Assembly: GCA_903907185.1 (NCBI GenBank)
Contig: CAIVND010000151.1
Span: 1-20,535 of the forward strand
Length of the DNA stretch: 20,535 bases
Source of the DNA: an uncultured Acidimicrobiaceae bacterium
Lineage (GTDB): Bacteria > Actinomycetota > Acidimicrobiia > Acidimicrobiales > Bog-793
Reading direction: 5' to 3'
Shown: one piece after another, positions 1 to 7,263 of the stretch
Layout of the letters: each line of letters starts with the position of its first letter
How positions within the stretch are numbered: position 1 is the stretch's first letter
Made by a program: the position numbers and the translations under genes
The notes under the pieces: model-generated
Databases searched by the model: none
Told to the model about the DNA's origin: nothing
What the model saw: the letters and a program-made list of their open reading frames with translations, nothing else

Positions 1-1452
1 AGGTGCCTTGATTGGGACACCTGCGTCCATCAAAGAGAGCGTTGATCCACAGACTGAACCCATTGAAGTCGAGCCATCTGAACTCAGTACATCAGAGACA
101 AGACGCAGGGTATAGGGAAACTCCTCCTGCGAGGGGATCACTGGGAAAAGCGCCCGCTCAGCCAACAGACCGTGACCAATGTCACGACGACGAGGGCCCA
201 TCATCCGACCGGGCTCGCCAACGGAGTAGGGCGGAAAGTTGTAGTGATGGATATAGCGCTTGGTGTTATCGACACCGATGGTGTCGATCAGCTGATTCAT
301 CCGAGGCATGCCAAGGGTGGCCACGTTGAGCACCTGCGTAAGTCCACGCTGGAAGAGACCAGAGCCGTGGGCAGTAGGAAGAAGTCCAACCTCTGCTGAG
401 AGCTCGCGGATGTCCTCTGGCGCACGGCCATCGATCCGGAGGTTCTCATTGACGATCCGACTACGGACCAGCTGCTTCGTGAGTGATCGGATCGAAGCGC
501 GAACCTCACGCTCGCGGTCGCCGAACTCTGCGGCCAGTTCGGCGACGATCTCATCGCCTGCGACGTCGAGGGCGGCGGCGCGCTCCTGCTTCGTGGTGAT
601 CGCATTTGCTGTGGCGATCTTGTCTTGGCCGACCCGTTTGACGGCATTAGCCACGTCGTCGCCATAGTCAACGAACAGCGTGAACGGGATGGTTGGCTTT
701 CGACCAGCTTTAGCGACGAGCTCGCGCTGCAGATTGATCGACTCTCGGATCCAGGTCTTTGCTGCCTCAAGTCCCTCGGCAACCACAGTCTCGGTGACCT
801 TTGGCGCACCATCTTGGTAGTACTGCCAGGCGTGCTCAGTTCCACCAGCTTCAACCATCATGATCGCGATATCTGCGTCGAGTTCCTCACTGAGTGCGCG
901 ACCAGCAACGACAAGCTCGAAGGTGCAGTCATCGCCCTCTTGGTAGGTGGGATGTGGAATCCACTTGCCCTCAGTTGAATAGGCAACGCGCACGGCGCCG
1001 ATCGGCCCATCAAAGGGAACGCCCGAGATCATCAGCGCAGCGGACGCTCCGTTGATGACCTGAATGTCATGTGGGTTGGCGAGGTCGGCAGCGAGAATGG
1101 TGCCAACAACGTGCACCTCGTTGCGGAATCCATCGGGAAATGAAGGACGAAGAGGACGGTCGGTAAGACGGGCGGTCAGGGTCGCCTGGTCTGAGGCCTT
1201 GCCCTCACGACGGAAGAATGACCCGGGGATCTTTCCTGCGGCGTACATGCGCTCTTCGATATCAACAGTAAGGGGAAAGAAATCCATGCCCTCGCGCACT
1301 TTGCGCGCTGCAGTTGCGGTGACGAGCACCATGGTGTCGCCAACTCGGACGACTACTGCACCGTCGGCAAGGCCAGCGAGCTTTCCAGTTTCAAATGTAA
1401 GTGTGCGATCGGACCCACTGACGGGGCCCGAGACAGTGATGGCTTCAGCCAT
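1..1452 (-). CDS. pnp: Polyribonucleotide nucleotidyltransferase (PNPase), 3' end missing
   Basis: PNPase degrades RNA 3'-to-5' by phosphorolysis and is a core enzyme of bacterial mRNA turnover. I translated this frame by hand: 484 codons run without a stop from the ATG at 1452 to the window edge. The N-terminal RNase PH domain is clear, with MDFFPLTVDIEERMYAAGKI and IPGSFFRREGK around residues 55-80. The second RNase PH domain carries GLFQRGLTQ near residue 370, YNFPPYSVGE, and SSDGSTSMGSVCG near the cut end. The family is usually about 700-750 residues, so the C-terminal KH and S1 RNA-binding domains lie beyond the window. The start is supported by AAGGAG a few bases upstream. rpsO lies 232 bases upstream in the same direction, the common bacterial rpsO-pnp arrangement. 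The truncation is due to the window, not a mutation. Identity is certain. Confidence 0.97.
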   Translation of the reverse strand, partial: MAEAITVSGPVSGSDRTLTFETGKLAGLADGAVVVRVGDTMVLVTATAARKVREGMDFFPLTVDIEERMYAAGKIPGSFFRREGKASDQATLTARLTDRPLRPSFPDGFRNEVHVVGTILAADLANPHDIQVINGASAALMISGVPFDGPIGAVRVAYSTEGKWIPHPTYQEGDDCTFELVVAGRALSEELDADIAIMMVEAGGTEHAWQYYQDGAPKVTETVVAEGLEAAKTWIRESINLQRELVAKAGRKPTIPFTLFVDYGDDVANAVKRVGQDKIATANAITTKQERAAALDVAGDEIVAELAAEFGDREREVRASIRSLTKQLVRSRIVNENLRIDGRAPEDIRELSAEVGLLPTAHGSGLFQRGLTQVLNVATLGMPRMNQLIDTIGVDNTKRYIHHYNFPPYSVGEPGRMMGPRRRDIGHGLLAERALFPVIPSQEEFPYTLRLVSDVLSSDGSTSMGSVCGSTLSLMDAGVPIKAP

Positions 1453-1482
1453 GTCACTCCTTGGGGTTGTGACGCTCGCCCT

Positions 1483-1534
1483 GCCAGTCCCCAGTTGTCG
1501 TGCACCCGAATCCCTCGAGTACTCGGCGACTGGC
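1483..1534 (-). promoter_or_regulatory. Inverted repeats in the pnp leader
   Basis: A 7-base arm GCCAGTC (1483-1489) is perfectly complementary to GACTGGC (1528-1534). An inner CCGA/TCGG pair (1506-1509 with 1523-1526) and the perfect palindrome CGAGTACTCG (1516-1525) lie inside it. In the RNA this could fold into a long hairpin ending about 30 bases before the pnp start. In E. coli, PNPase controls its own mRNA through a 5' leader hairpin cut by RNase III. A similar role here is inference; only the complementarity is seen. Confidence 0.35.
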
Positions 1535-1654
1535 CACTGGCTCTTCTGAGCATCGGTGGTTGGTGTTCGGCGATGTACGCGTGTGCGAGGTGACGATCAC
1601 CCTGCCCGCTTAACACCACCGTCATACGCCGGGCACGGTTTCGCGCTCGGTTTT

Positions 1655-1679
1655 CTTTGCCTCCAGTTTGGAGGCAAAG
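1655..1679 (-). other. Perfect 10-bp hairpin between rpsO and pnp
   Basis: CTTTGCCTCC and GGAGGCAAAG form a 10-base-pair stem with a 5-base loop, starting 5 bases after the rpsO stop codon. In the transcribed direction the stem is followed by AAAACC, not a U-run, so it does not look like an intrinsic terminator for rpsO. It may protect the rpsO mRNA 3' end, be a processing site, or partly separate rpsO from pnp expression. Confidence 0.6.
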
Positions 1680-1684
1680 CAGAT

Positions 1685-1942
1685 CTAGCGGCGGATACCG
1701 AGACGAGCGATCAGAGCGCGGTAACGCTCGATGTCATTGTTCCCGACATAGTCGAGAAGGCGACGTCGACGACCGATGAGCTTCATAAGTCCGCGACGAG
1801 TGTGGTGGTCACCCTTGTGGGAGCGGAGGTGCTCCGTGAGGTGATTGATCCGCTCAGAGAGAATTGCAATTTGGACCTCGGAGGAACCGGTGTCCGTCTC
1901 GTGCAGGCGGTACTCAGCGATAGTCGCCGTTTTATCTGGCAT
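1685..1942 (-). CDS. rpsO: 30S ribosomal protein S15
   Basis: S15 binds the central domain of 16S rRNA early in small-subunit assembly. The 85-residue product has the family signatures LHETDTGSSEVQIAILSERI (residues 13-32), HKGDHHTRRGL (42-52) and the C-terminal IERYRALIARLGIRR. The usual length is 85-90. I chose the ATG at 1942: it gives the normal N-terminus, while an upstream extension of 19 residues would add sequence not seen in the family. The nearest Shine-Dalgarno-like GAAGG (1955-1959) is about 12 bases from the ATG and sits within a predicted RNA hairpin, which suggests translational control. The product is highly conserved, including the HETDTGS and DHHxRRGL residues that contact rRNA. 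pnp follows downstream. Identity is certain. Confidence 0.97.
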   Translation of the reverse strand: MPDKTATIAEYRLHETDTGSSEVQIAILSERINHLTEHLRSHKGDHHTRRGLMKLIGRRRRLLDYVGNNDIERYRALIARLGIRR

Positions 1943-1982
1943 AGGTTGCGCAAACCTTCGTTTTGTAAACGTCGACGCAACC
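1943..1982 (-). promoter_or_regulatory. Structured rpsO leader, candidate S15 autoregulatory RNA
   Basis: Immediately before the rpsO ATG, GGTTGCG (1976-1982) can pair perfectly with CGCAACC (1944-1950). This encloses a small hairpin CGTTT-ACA-AAACG (1959-1971) and the only SD-like motif, GAAGG (1955-1959). A competing hairpin AGGTT-TGCGC-AACCT (1943-1957) uses the same 3' arm. The ribosome-binding site is therefore held in mutually exclusive folds. Many bacteria regulate S15 by S15 binding to structured leader RNA; this element fits that logic but matches no leader class I can name. Confidence 0.5.
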
Positions 1983-1997
1983 GAATGTCGCCTCGAC

Positions 1998-2003
1998 AAG
2001 ATA
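1998..2003 (-). promoter_or_regulatory. Possible -10 hexamer for rpsO
   Basis: TATCTT on the minus strand fits the actinobacterial TANNNT pattern. It would start transcription about 50 bases before the rpsO ATG, just ahead of the structured leader. No convincing -35 hexamer is visible at 17 bases, so the support is weak. Confidence 0.2.
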
Positions 2004-2314
2004 TGAACTCCGGTTGGGCGGATGCTCAGACCGGGACGACAAAAAGCCGACGTAGGAAGCGTAGCAGCCCCTCTCCCTCAGCAAAACAGCAGGCCCCAGC
2101 GATATCTGGTTGCTCGAATGGCGTCATCGAGGCGGAGGCATCTCCTCACGATCTAGGGAAATGCCGCTATCTGCGGACGAGCGGTCTCGAGCCATGCCGA
2201 GAGCTCGGGTGGATCTGACGGCCCTAGGCGACTCGCACTTCACATTGACTCGATTCGTTCTCTGCGACAATCTTGCTGGCGAAGACCGATCAACATTGAG
2301 GCCCGACCGAGGTC

Positions 2315-4201
2315 CTAGATCGAACTTGGGTCGACCTCGATACGAAGACCAGCGCCAAAACCCTCGCGCGCGCTCAGTGCCTCACAGAGCAGCCGGGTAC
2401 TCATCGCGCGCACGAGGTAGCGGATCGAACCTTGCCGCTTAGGCGTATTAGGAACATCATCGAAGAGCCCAACCTCGATCGATGGATCACCAGCCAAGAG
2501 TTCGATAAATGCAGCTGCCTCTTCGCCAGAGATGAGGGCGATGGCCGAGCTCGGAGGAAGGTTCAGTTCCCGGCGGCGAACAAGCTCAGTGGCATTGATC
2601 TTTGAGGGATCACCCTCTCGTGCTGCAACGACAACTTCGTGCTCTGGGAGTCGCGTCTGAACGACAAGTCTCCGAGCAAATGCGCCAACGCTGTGGCTCC
2701 CTCGCGGACCGACGAGTCGACCAGCAAGCGCGAGGATTGAAAGTGACTCCTCCGCTGCACCGAAACGCGGCGCAAAAAGGTGCTGATCAAAATCAAGAAA
2801 GACCACTAACGAGGCAGAACTTTGCCGATGGAGTATGGCCTCTGTCCCAACAATGACCCGTGCATCGATCTCGTCCTGTTGGGCGCGATCTGTTGACTCC
2901 CGGTCGCCAGTAACAAGCTTCGTTGGTAACCCAAGAAGTGCACTTAGCTCCTCAGCTGCCCGCGTCGCCCCAACACGGAGCACCTTTAGCTGTCCCGAAT
3001 GACAGAAGGTACAGATCAACGGCCGGGTCTTCGCACATCGAGAACAGGTAAGTACTGGTGAAACTTCCGAGCCTGCACCCTCGAGCTGTCTCATCGCTCC
3101 GTCACAGTGCTCACATCGAGCCACCTCCCCACAGGATCTACACGCAAGGAGTCGGAGCCGACCGGTGCGGTTCAAGATGCAGGCGACAGGCCGATCGTCG
3201 CGTTCAAGCGCGAGGTGAACAATTTCGCCGAGCATTGGTGAGTACAGACCCGACCGCGGATCATCACTGCGTCGATCGAGGACCTCAAGGGCTGGCCAAT
3301 GTGCACGCTCATAGGGCCGCTCCAGTTGTCTCACTCGCGACTCCGCGGTGATCGCAAGTGGAGGTGCCGGTGAGGTCAAGATGCAAATAGCACCAGCGAG
3401 ACGAGCTCGTTCTTGCGCGATGACAGTTGCATTCCATGTTGGAGCACGTTGATCAACGTAACTTTCCGACTGAGCATCAAGTACGACGATGGCACCGAGC
3501 GAGCCGACTGGTCCAAAGACAGCATTGCGCGTCCCGATCACGACAACACCTCCCACAAAGGCACTACCGAAATCCTCCGGCAATGTGGCGCATCGAACAC
3601 CAAGTCGGCGAAGTCGGCGGGCAAGTGTCTCGACATCTCGGCGTTCTGGCACGAGCACGAGCAGATCTTTACCCTGCTGATCGCCACGTTCCAACATCTC
3701 AAGGGCGGACCGAACCACACTGAGACGCTGAGCGGTTGGAGGTAGCTGGAGAACACCACCGCCGCTCGCCATCAGATCGCGTGTGGCGATACCCACAGGA
3801 TCTGTCTGGTCCAACTCTTCGCTCAATGTACCGACCAAAGAACGTGGGTCTGGAAGGTCGCGCTCGCGCACGATCCGTTCCGGTGAACCCGCTAGAAGGA
3901 AGGGCCGAATCCGGCCGGCGTATCGCCAGCCAGCAAACTTTGCAAGCGCGATGCGATCCACATCTAGTGCGAGAGAGACCACTCCTTCGATTGGTTTGCA
4001 GGTCACGCCCTCAGGAATGTCAACATGATCATCAACGATCCAGGCGCGAACCCTTCGATTCGCAAGATTGATCCGTACGATCATTCCGGTCGTAACAGCT
4101 ACCTCGTTCGGAATGAGGTAGGTAAACGTCCGATCAATACCGGTGAGATCGGGGAGAACGTTGACGGCGTGCAAGAGATCTGGAGCCTTGGCTCCGCTCA
4201 T
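2315..4201 (-). CDS. priA: PriA-like primosomal protein N', helicase motifs degenerate
   Basis: PriA recognises stalled replication forks and reloads the replicative helicase. The 628-residue product keeps the N-terminal DNA-binding region and the zinc-binding domain, with four CxxC pairs (C354/C357, C363/C366, C386/C389, C397/C400). The ATPase core is lost. The usual Walker A GxTGSGKT is replaced by LQLPPTAQRL (151-160) with no lysine. The DEEH box is replaced by LDAQSES (241-247), and the GRAGR motif reads AGRLVGPR. Actinobacterial PriA proteins are known to lack helicase motifs, so this is probably a working structural or loading protein, not a decayed gene. The ATG at 4201 lies 5 bases after the metK stop, with only a weak AGAAG before it, so coupling to metK is likely. 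An early frameshift is excluded by the continuous conserved frame. Confidence 0.9.
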   Translation of the reverse strand: MSGAKAPDLLHAVNVLPDLTGIDRTFTYLIPNEVAVTTGMIVRINLANRRVRAWIVDDHVDIPEGVTCKPIEGVVSLALDVDRIALAKFAGWRYAGRIRPFLLAGSPERIVRERDLPDPRSLVGTLSEELDQTDPVGIATRDLMASGGGVLQLPPTAQRLSVVRSALEMLERGDQQGKDLLVLVPERRDVETLARRLRRLGVRCATLPEDFGSAFVGGVVVIGTRNAVFGPVGSLGAIVVLDAQSESYVDQRAPTWNATVIAQERARLAGAICILTSPAPPLAITAESRVRQLERPYERAHWPALEVLDRRSDDPRSGLYSPMLGEIVHLALERDDRPVACILNRTGRLRLLACRSCGEVARCEHCDGAMRQLEGAGSEVSPVLTCSRCAKTRPLICTFCHSGQLKVLRVGATRAAEELSALLGLPTKLVTGDRESTDRAQQDEIDARVIVGTEAILHRQSSASLVVFLDFDQHLFAPRFGAAEESLSILALAGRLVGPRGSHSVGAFARRLVVQTRLPEHEVVVAAREGDPSKINATELVRRRELNLPPSSAIALISGEEAAAFIELLAGDPSIEVGLFDDVPNTPKRQGSIRYLVRAMSTRLLCEALSAREGFGAGLRIEVDPSSI

Positions 4202-4206
4202 GTCTT

Positions 4207-5400
4207 CTAGATCTTTAGTGCGCGACGCAGGTCATCTGCGCGCGAGGTGACCTCCCAGGTGAACTCAGGCTCTGAACGTCCAAAGTGCCCGTAGGCGGCG
4301 GTCTTTCGATAGATCGGTCGGCGAAGATCAAGGTCGCGAATGATCGCTGCAGGTCGCAGATCGAAGACCTCATTGACCGCCGTGGCAATCGATTCCGGGT
4401 CGACCGTTGAGGTACCAAAGGTCTCCACCATGACCGATACAGGACGAGCCACCCCGATGGCGTAGGCGACCTGTACCTCACAACGCCGTGCGGCACCTGA
4501 TGCAACAACATTCTTCGCGACCCAACGCGCGGCATACGCGGCGGAACGGTCAACCTTCGATGGATCCTTTCCGGAGAACGCCCCACCACCGTGTCGTGCT
4601 GCGCCGCCGTAGGTGTCGACGATAATTTTGCGGCCGGTAAGACCCGTGTCGGCTTGGGGTCCACCAAGTTCGAAAATTCCGGTGGGATTGGTCAACACGC
4701 GGTGCGACCCAGTCTCCAAGGAGTCCGGCAGGATCGGATCGATCACAAACTTGATCAGATCAGGATGGAGCTGACCAATGAGATCAACTCCTGGCTTGTG
4801 CTGGGTTGAGATCAGAACGGTCTCAAGCTGTACGGGCCTGCCGTCCTCGTACCGGATCGATACCTGAGTCTTTCCATCGGGCCGTAGGTAGTCGAGCGTC
4901 CCATCACGTCGGACCAAAGCGAGACGCTCTGCAAGTCGGTGCGCAAGCCAGATCGGCATCGGCATGAGGTCTGGTGTCTCGTCGCAGGCGTATCCAAACA
5001 TCATCCCCTGATCACCTGCACCCTGTTCGGAGAGCTTGTCCTCACCTCCCGACCCGGTCCGGACCTCGAGCGCGTGCGTAACACCTTGGCTGATATCTGG
5101 TGACTGTTCGTCCACCGAGACGATAATTCCGCAGGAGTTTCCATCGAAGCCCGCCTCGTAGCCGTCATAGCCAATGGAGTTGATCGTCTCACGGACAAGT
5201 TTTGGAATATCGACGTAGGTCGTGGTGGTGATCTCGCCAGCGACGCAGACCAGACCCGTTGTAACTAACGTCTCGCACGCAACACGACCCATCGGGTCTT
5301 GCGCAAGGATCGCATCAAGGACGGTATCGGAGACTTGGTCTGCAACCTTGTCTGGATGACCCTCTGTAACTGACTCTGAAGTGAAGGTGAAACTCTTCAA
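4207..5400 (-). CDS. metK: S-adenosylmethionine synthase, TTG start
   Basis: MetK makes S-adenosylmethionine from methionine and ATP in the cytoplasm. The 397-residue product is full length and carries GHPDK (14-18), the signature GAGDQGMMFGYA (127-138), and GGGAFSGKDPSKVDRSAAY near residue 280. The start codon is TTG at 5400. AAAGGA lies 8 bases upstream, and no ATG, GTG or nearer alternative exists in this frame. An out-of-frame ATG just upstream reads Met-Ala-Arg-stop, and its TGA overlaps the TTG, which could dampen initiation. The gene sits 51 bases after coaBC and 5 bases before priA, and is probably cotranscribed with both. No SAM riboswitch fits in the short upstream gap. Identity is certain; the start is well supported. 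Confidence 0.96.
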   Translation of the reverse strand: MKSFTFTSESVTEGHPDKVADQVSDTVLDAILAQDPMGRVACETLVTTGLVCVAGEITTTTYVDIPKLVRETINSIGYDGYEAGFDGNSCGIIVSVDEQSPDISQGVTHALEVRTGSGGEDKLSEQGAGDQGMMFGYACDETPDLMPMPIWLAHRLAERLALVRRDGTLDYLRPDGKTQVSIRYEDGRPVQLETVLISTQHKPGVDLIGQLHPDLIKFVIDPILPDSLETGSHRVLTNPTGIFELGGPQADTGLTGRKIIVDTYGGAARHGGGAFSGKDPSKVDRSAAYAARWVAKNVVASGAARRCEVQVAYAIGVARPVSVMVETFGTSTVDPESIATAVNEVFDLRPAAIIRDLDLRRPIYRKTAAYGHFGRSEPEFTWEVTSRADDLRRALKI

Positions 5401-5451
5401 CGTGCCATTCCTTTAATCGTCGATAGACCCGTGGTCCGTGTTAAAGATCGC

Positions 5452-6687
5452 TCAGTGCTTGCCGATCAGGCTAACGACCTCGTCGAACACTGCGTGGGCA
5501 ATCGTAGACTTTGGCCCGAGTCCTACGTCAATTCTTCGGTCATTTTGGCCAAGAATAACGACAGCATTGAGATCACTGTGAAATCCAGCTCCCTCTTGCG
5601 AAACATCATTCACGACGATGAGGTCAACCCTTTTGTCTTTGAGTTTCCTTGCACCATTGGCGATCACATCCTCGGTCTCTGCAGCAAACCCGACAATGAC
5701 CTGACCCGGCCGCCTCCGTCGTCCCAGCTCAGCCAAGGTATCTGGTGTTGGCTCCAGAATGATCTCCGGGATTCCAGCTCGCTTTTTGAGCTTTTGCGTC
5801 GCCGTCGCCACCGGACGAAAATCAGCCACGGCGGCAGCCATGACTACGATATCTGCTTGGTCAGCGAGCCGAAGAACGGCCTCGAAGAGCTGCTGTGCAC
5901 TGTCCACACTGACGGTCTCGATGCCGGGCAACGAAGGTCGATCTACCGTCGTTACCAGCGTCACTTGGGCGCCTCGACGGCGTGCATCCTCGGCGAGCGC
6001 GTAACCCTGCTTTCCGGAGGAGTGATTGGCGATAAACCGAACGGGATCAATTGCCTCGCGCGTCCCCCCCGCGCTGATTACCACGTTTTTTCCGGCGAGG
6101 TCTCTCTTTGGTGCCAGGGATCGAGCACAGGCCTCCAAGATCACGTCGACGGCTGCAAGTCGTCCTTCACCGATATCGCCGCCAGCAAGACGACCACGCT
6201 CGGGCTCCACTACGAAAACTCCTCGACGGCGCAGCGTTTCCATGTTCTCTTGGATCGAAACGTGATTCCACATCTCCGTGTGCATCGCTGGGCACAGTAC
6301 AACGGGCGCCACCGTCGCGATCAGCGTTGTTGTCAATAGATCACGAGAGATCCCATGGGCATATTCACCGATCAGGCGCGCGGTCGCGGGAGCGACAACG
6401 ATGAGATCAGCCTGCTGACCGAGACGAGTATGCAGAATTGGGTCGGTGAGATCGAAGAGCGAAGTTTTCGCTGTCTCTGAGGCAAGGGCGGAGAAGGTCG
6501 CTGCGCCAACAAAACGCAGCGCAGACTCCGTCAATACGGGGATTACATAGGCGCCAAGATCCATAAGACGGCGAAGCAGTTCGACGGATTTATAGGCAGC
6601 GATTCCCCCGGTTACCCCGAGTACAACCGTTGCTCCGTTCAGTACGTCCAGATCGGACGATGATCCATCATGAGATTCAATCGTCAT
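5452..6687 (-). CDS. coaBC: Bifunctional phosphopantothenoylcysteine decarboxylase / phosphopantothenate-cysteine ligase
   Basis: CoaBC carries out two steps of coenzyme A synthesis: joining cysteine to phosphopantothenate (CoaB) and decarboxylating the product with FMN (CoaC). From the ATG at 6687 the product has 411 residues. The N-terminal CoaC half has GGIAAYKS (27-34), ADLIVVAPATA (93-103) and PAMHTEMW (133-140). The C-terminal CoaB half has ISAGGTREAIDPVRFIANHS (204-223), AAAVADFRP, KLKK (299-302) and the NDVS motif (360-363). Two CoaC positions differ from the E. coli pattern: His136 replaces Asn in PxMNxxMW, and LAGGD (167-171) has Gly in place of the usual LACG cysteine. I chose ATG 6687 because GAGGGAG lies 5 bases before it. 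A GTG at 6717 would add 10 residues but has no ribosome-binding site. Confidence 0.95.
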   Translation of the reverse strand: MTIESHDGSSSDLDVLNGATVVLGVTGGIAAYKSVELLRRLMDLGAYVIPVLTESALRFVGAATFSALASETAKTSLFDLTDPILHTRLGQQADLIVVAPATARLIGEYAHGISRDLLTTTLIATVAPVVLCPAMHTEMWNHVSIQENMETLRRRGVFVVEPERGRLAGGDIGEGRLAAVDVILEACARSLAPKRDLAGKNVVISAGGTREAIDPVRFIANHSSGKQGYALAEDARRRGAQVTLVTTVDRPSLPGIETVSVDSAQQLFEAVLRLADQADIVVMAAAVADFRPVATATQKLKKRAGIPEIILEPTPDTLAELGRRRRPGQVIVGFAAETEDVIANGARKLKDKRVDLIVVNDVSQEGAGFHSDLNAVVILGQNDRRIDVGLGPKSTIAHAVFDEVVSLIGKH

Positions 6688-6747
6688 GGAATCTCCCTCG
6701 TGCGCTTCGCTGACCACCGTTGAGTTCGCGCGTTAGTGCGCGACTAA

Positions 6748-7179
6748 CTAAACCGACGTGTCGTCGCTCGGTTCGGTGCTAGCGGTCTCGACAAGCTCCT
6801 CAGCGATCTCAATGGCTTCGACGGCCTCGACAAGTTCTACGAGCTCTTCAATCTCTTCAACCTCACCAGCAAGAGCCGCAAGCATCGCGAGCTCAGCCTC
6901 CTCTTCGGGACCGAGTTCGGTGACGAGGTCCGCACCAGGCTCTCCAGCCTGGACCTTTGATGCTGCAATCTCCTCCATAGCAATCGACAGAGGTTTGCGT
7001 GCGAGTGAGGTCACCTGTGGAGGCACCACAGCACCAAGACCCTCACCGAGCTGATTGAAGTAAGCGTTGATCTGTCGAGCACGCTTCGAAGAGAGCGTCA
7101 CTAAGGTGAATTTGGAGTCAACCTTGTCAAGAAGATCCTCAATAGGGGGATCGATCAGCGTGCTACGTGGCTCAGCCAT
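6748..7179 (-). CDS. rpoZ: RNA polymerase omega subunit with long acidic tail
   Basis: Omega helps fold and hold the beta' subunit in RNA polymerase. The N-terminal 75 or so residues match the family: IDPPIEDLLDKVDSKFTLVT (9-28), SSKRARQIN (30-38), and a conserved segment ending in PLSIAMEEIAASKV. From residue 76 to the end (143) there is no Lys, Arg or His. Residues 91-132 are a Glu/Ala/Leu/Val segment with heptad-like spacing, for example EEIEELVELVEAVEAIEIAE (108-127). Omega is usually 70-110 residues, so about 50 residues are extra. The ATG at 7179 has a good AAGGAG upstream. It lies between gmk (84-base gap) and coaBC (60-base gap); gmk-rpoZ-coaBC-metK is a common actinobacterial order. 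The tail's role is unknown to me. Confidence 0.93.
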   Translation of the reverse strand: MAEPRSTLIDPPIEDLLDKVDSKFTLVTLSSKRARQINAYFNQLGEGLGAVVPPQVTSLARKPLSIAMEEIAASKVQAGEPGADLVTELGPEEEAELAMLAALAGEVEEIEELVELVEAVEAIEIAEELVETASTEPSDDTSV

Positions 7180-7263
7180 CTGGCTCCTTCTTTAAGCTCA
7201 ATCAAGTCTCCGGCGTGTAGATGTCGCCAAGAGCAAAGATGTTTGGCCGACGCCACCCTCTTC

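Larger units (their letters stand above)
1943..2314 (-). other. 372-base intergenic region between priA and rpsO
   Basis: No convincing gene is present on either strand. Approximately the 40 bases nearest rpsO form the structured leader described separately. The rest contains several short GC-rich inverted repeats, for example CCGGT/ACCGG spanning about 2007-2034, and a run of five T on the minus strand (2041-2045). A 33-codon open frame from ATG 2127 to a stop at 2026 has no properly spaced ribosome-binding site. I see no tRNA cloverleaf. The region probably holds the end of the priA transcript and the rpsO promoter, but I cannot place either firmly. Confidence 0.5.

Noticed and set aside
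1353..1625. 90-codon minus-strand frame upstream of and overlapping pnp
   Set aside because: It overlaps the certain pnp N-terminus in another frame and has no recognisable motif or good SD.
1655..1679. Hairpin after rpsO as an intrinsic terminator
   Set aside because: The stem is strong, but it is followed by AAAACC in the transcribed direction; the T-run lies on the wrong side for a minus-strand terminator.
2041..2045. TTTTT on the minus strand as the end of a priA terminator
   Set aside because: No stable stem of more than about 4 bp can be formed directly before it.
2026..2127. 33-codon minus-strand frame between priA and rpsO as a gene
   Set aside because: The AGGAG upstream is about 17 bases from the ATG, too far, and the peptide has no recognisable features. 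It is mentioned only as part of the unexplained region.
5431..6339. 302-codon open frame on the plus strand
   Set aside because: It lies wholly opposite coaBC, whose conserved motifs fill the other strand, and its translation shows no recognisable domain. It is a shadow frame.
6688..6717. GTG at 6717 as the coaBC start
   Set aside because: It has no ribosome-binding site, whereas the ATG at 6687 has GAGGGAG at good spacing and gives a normal-length protein.
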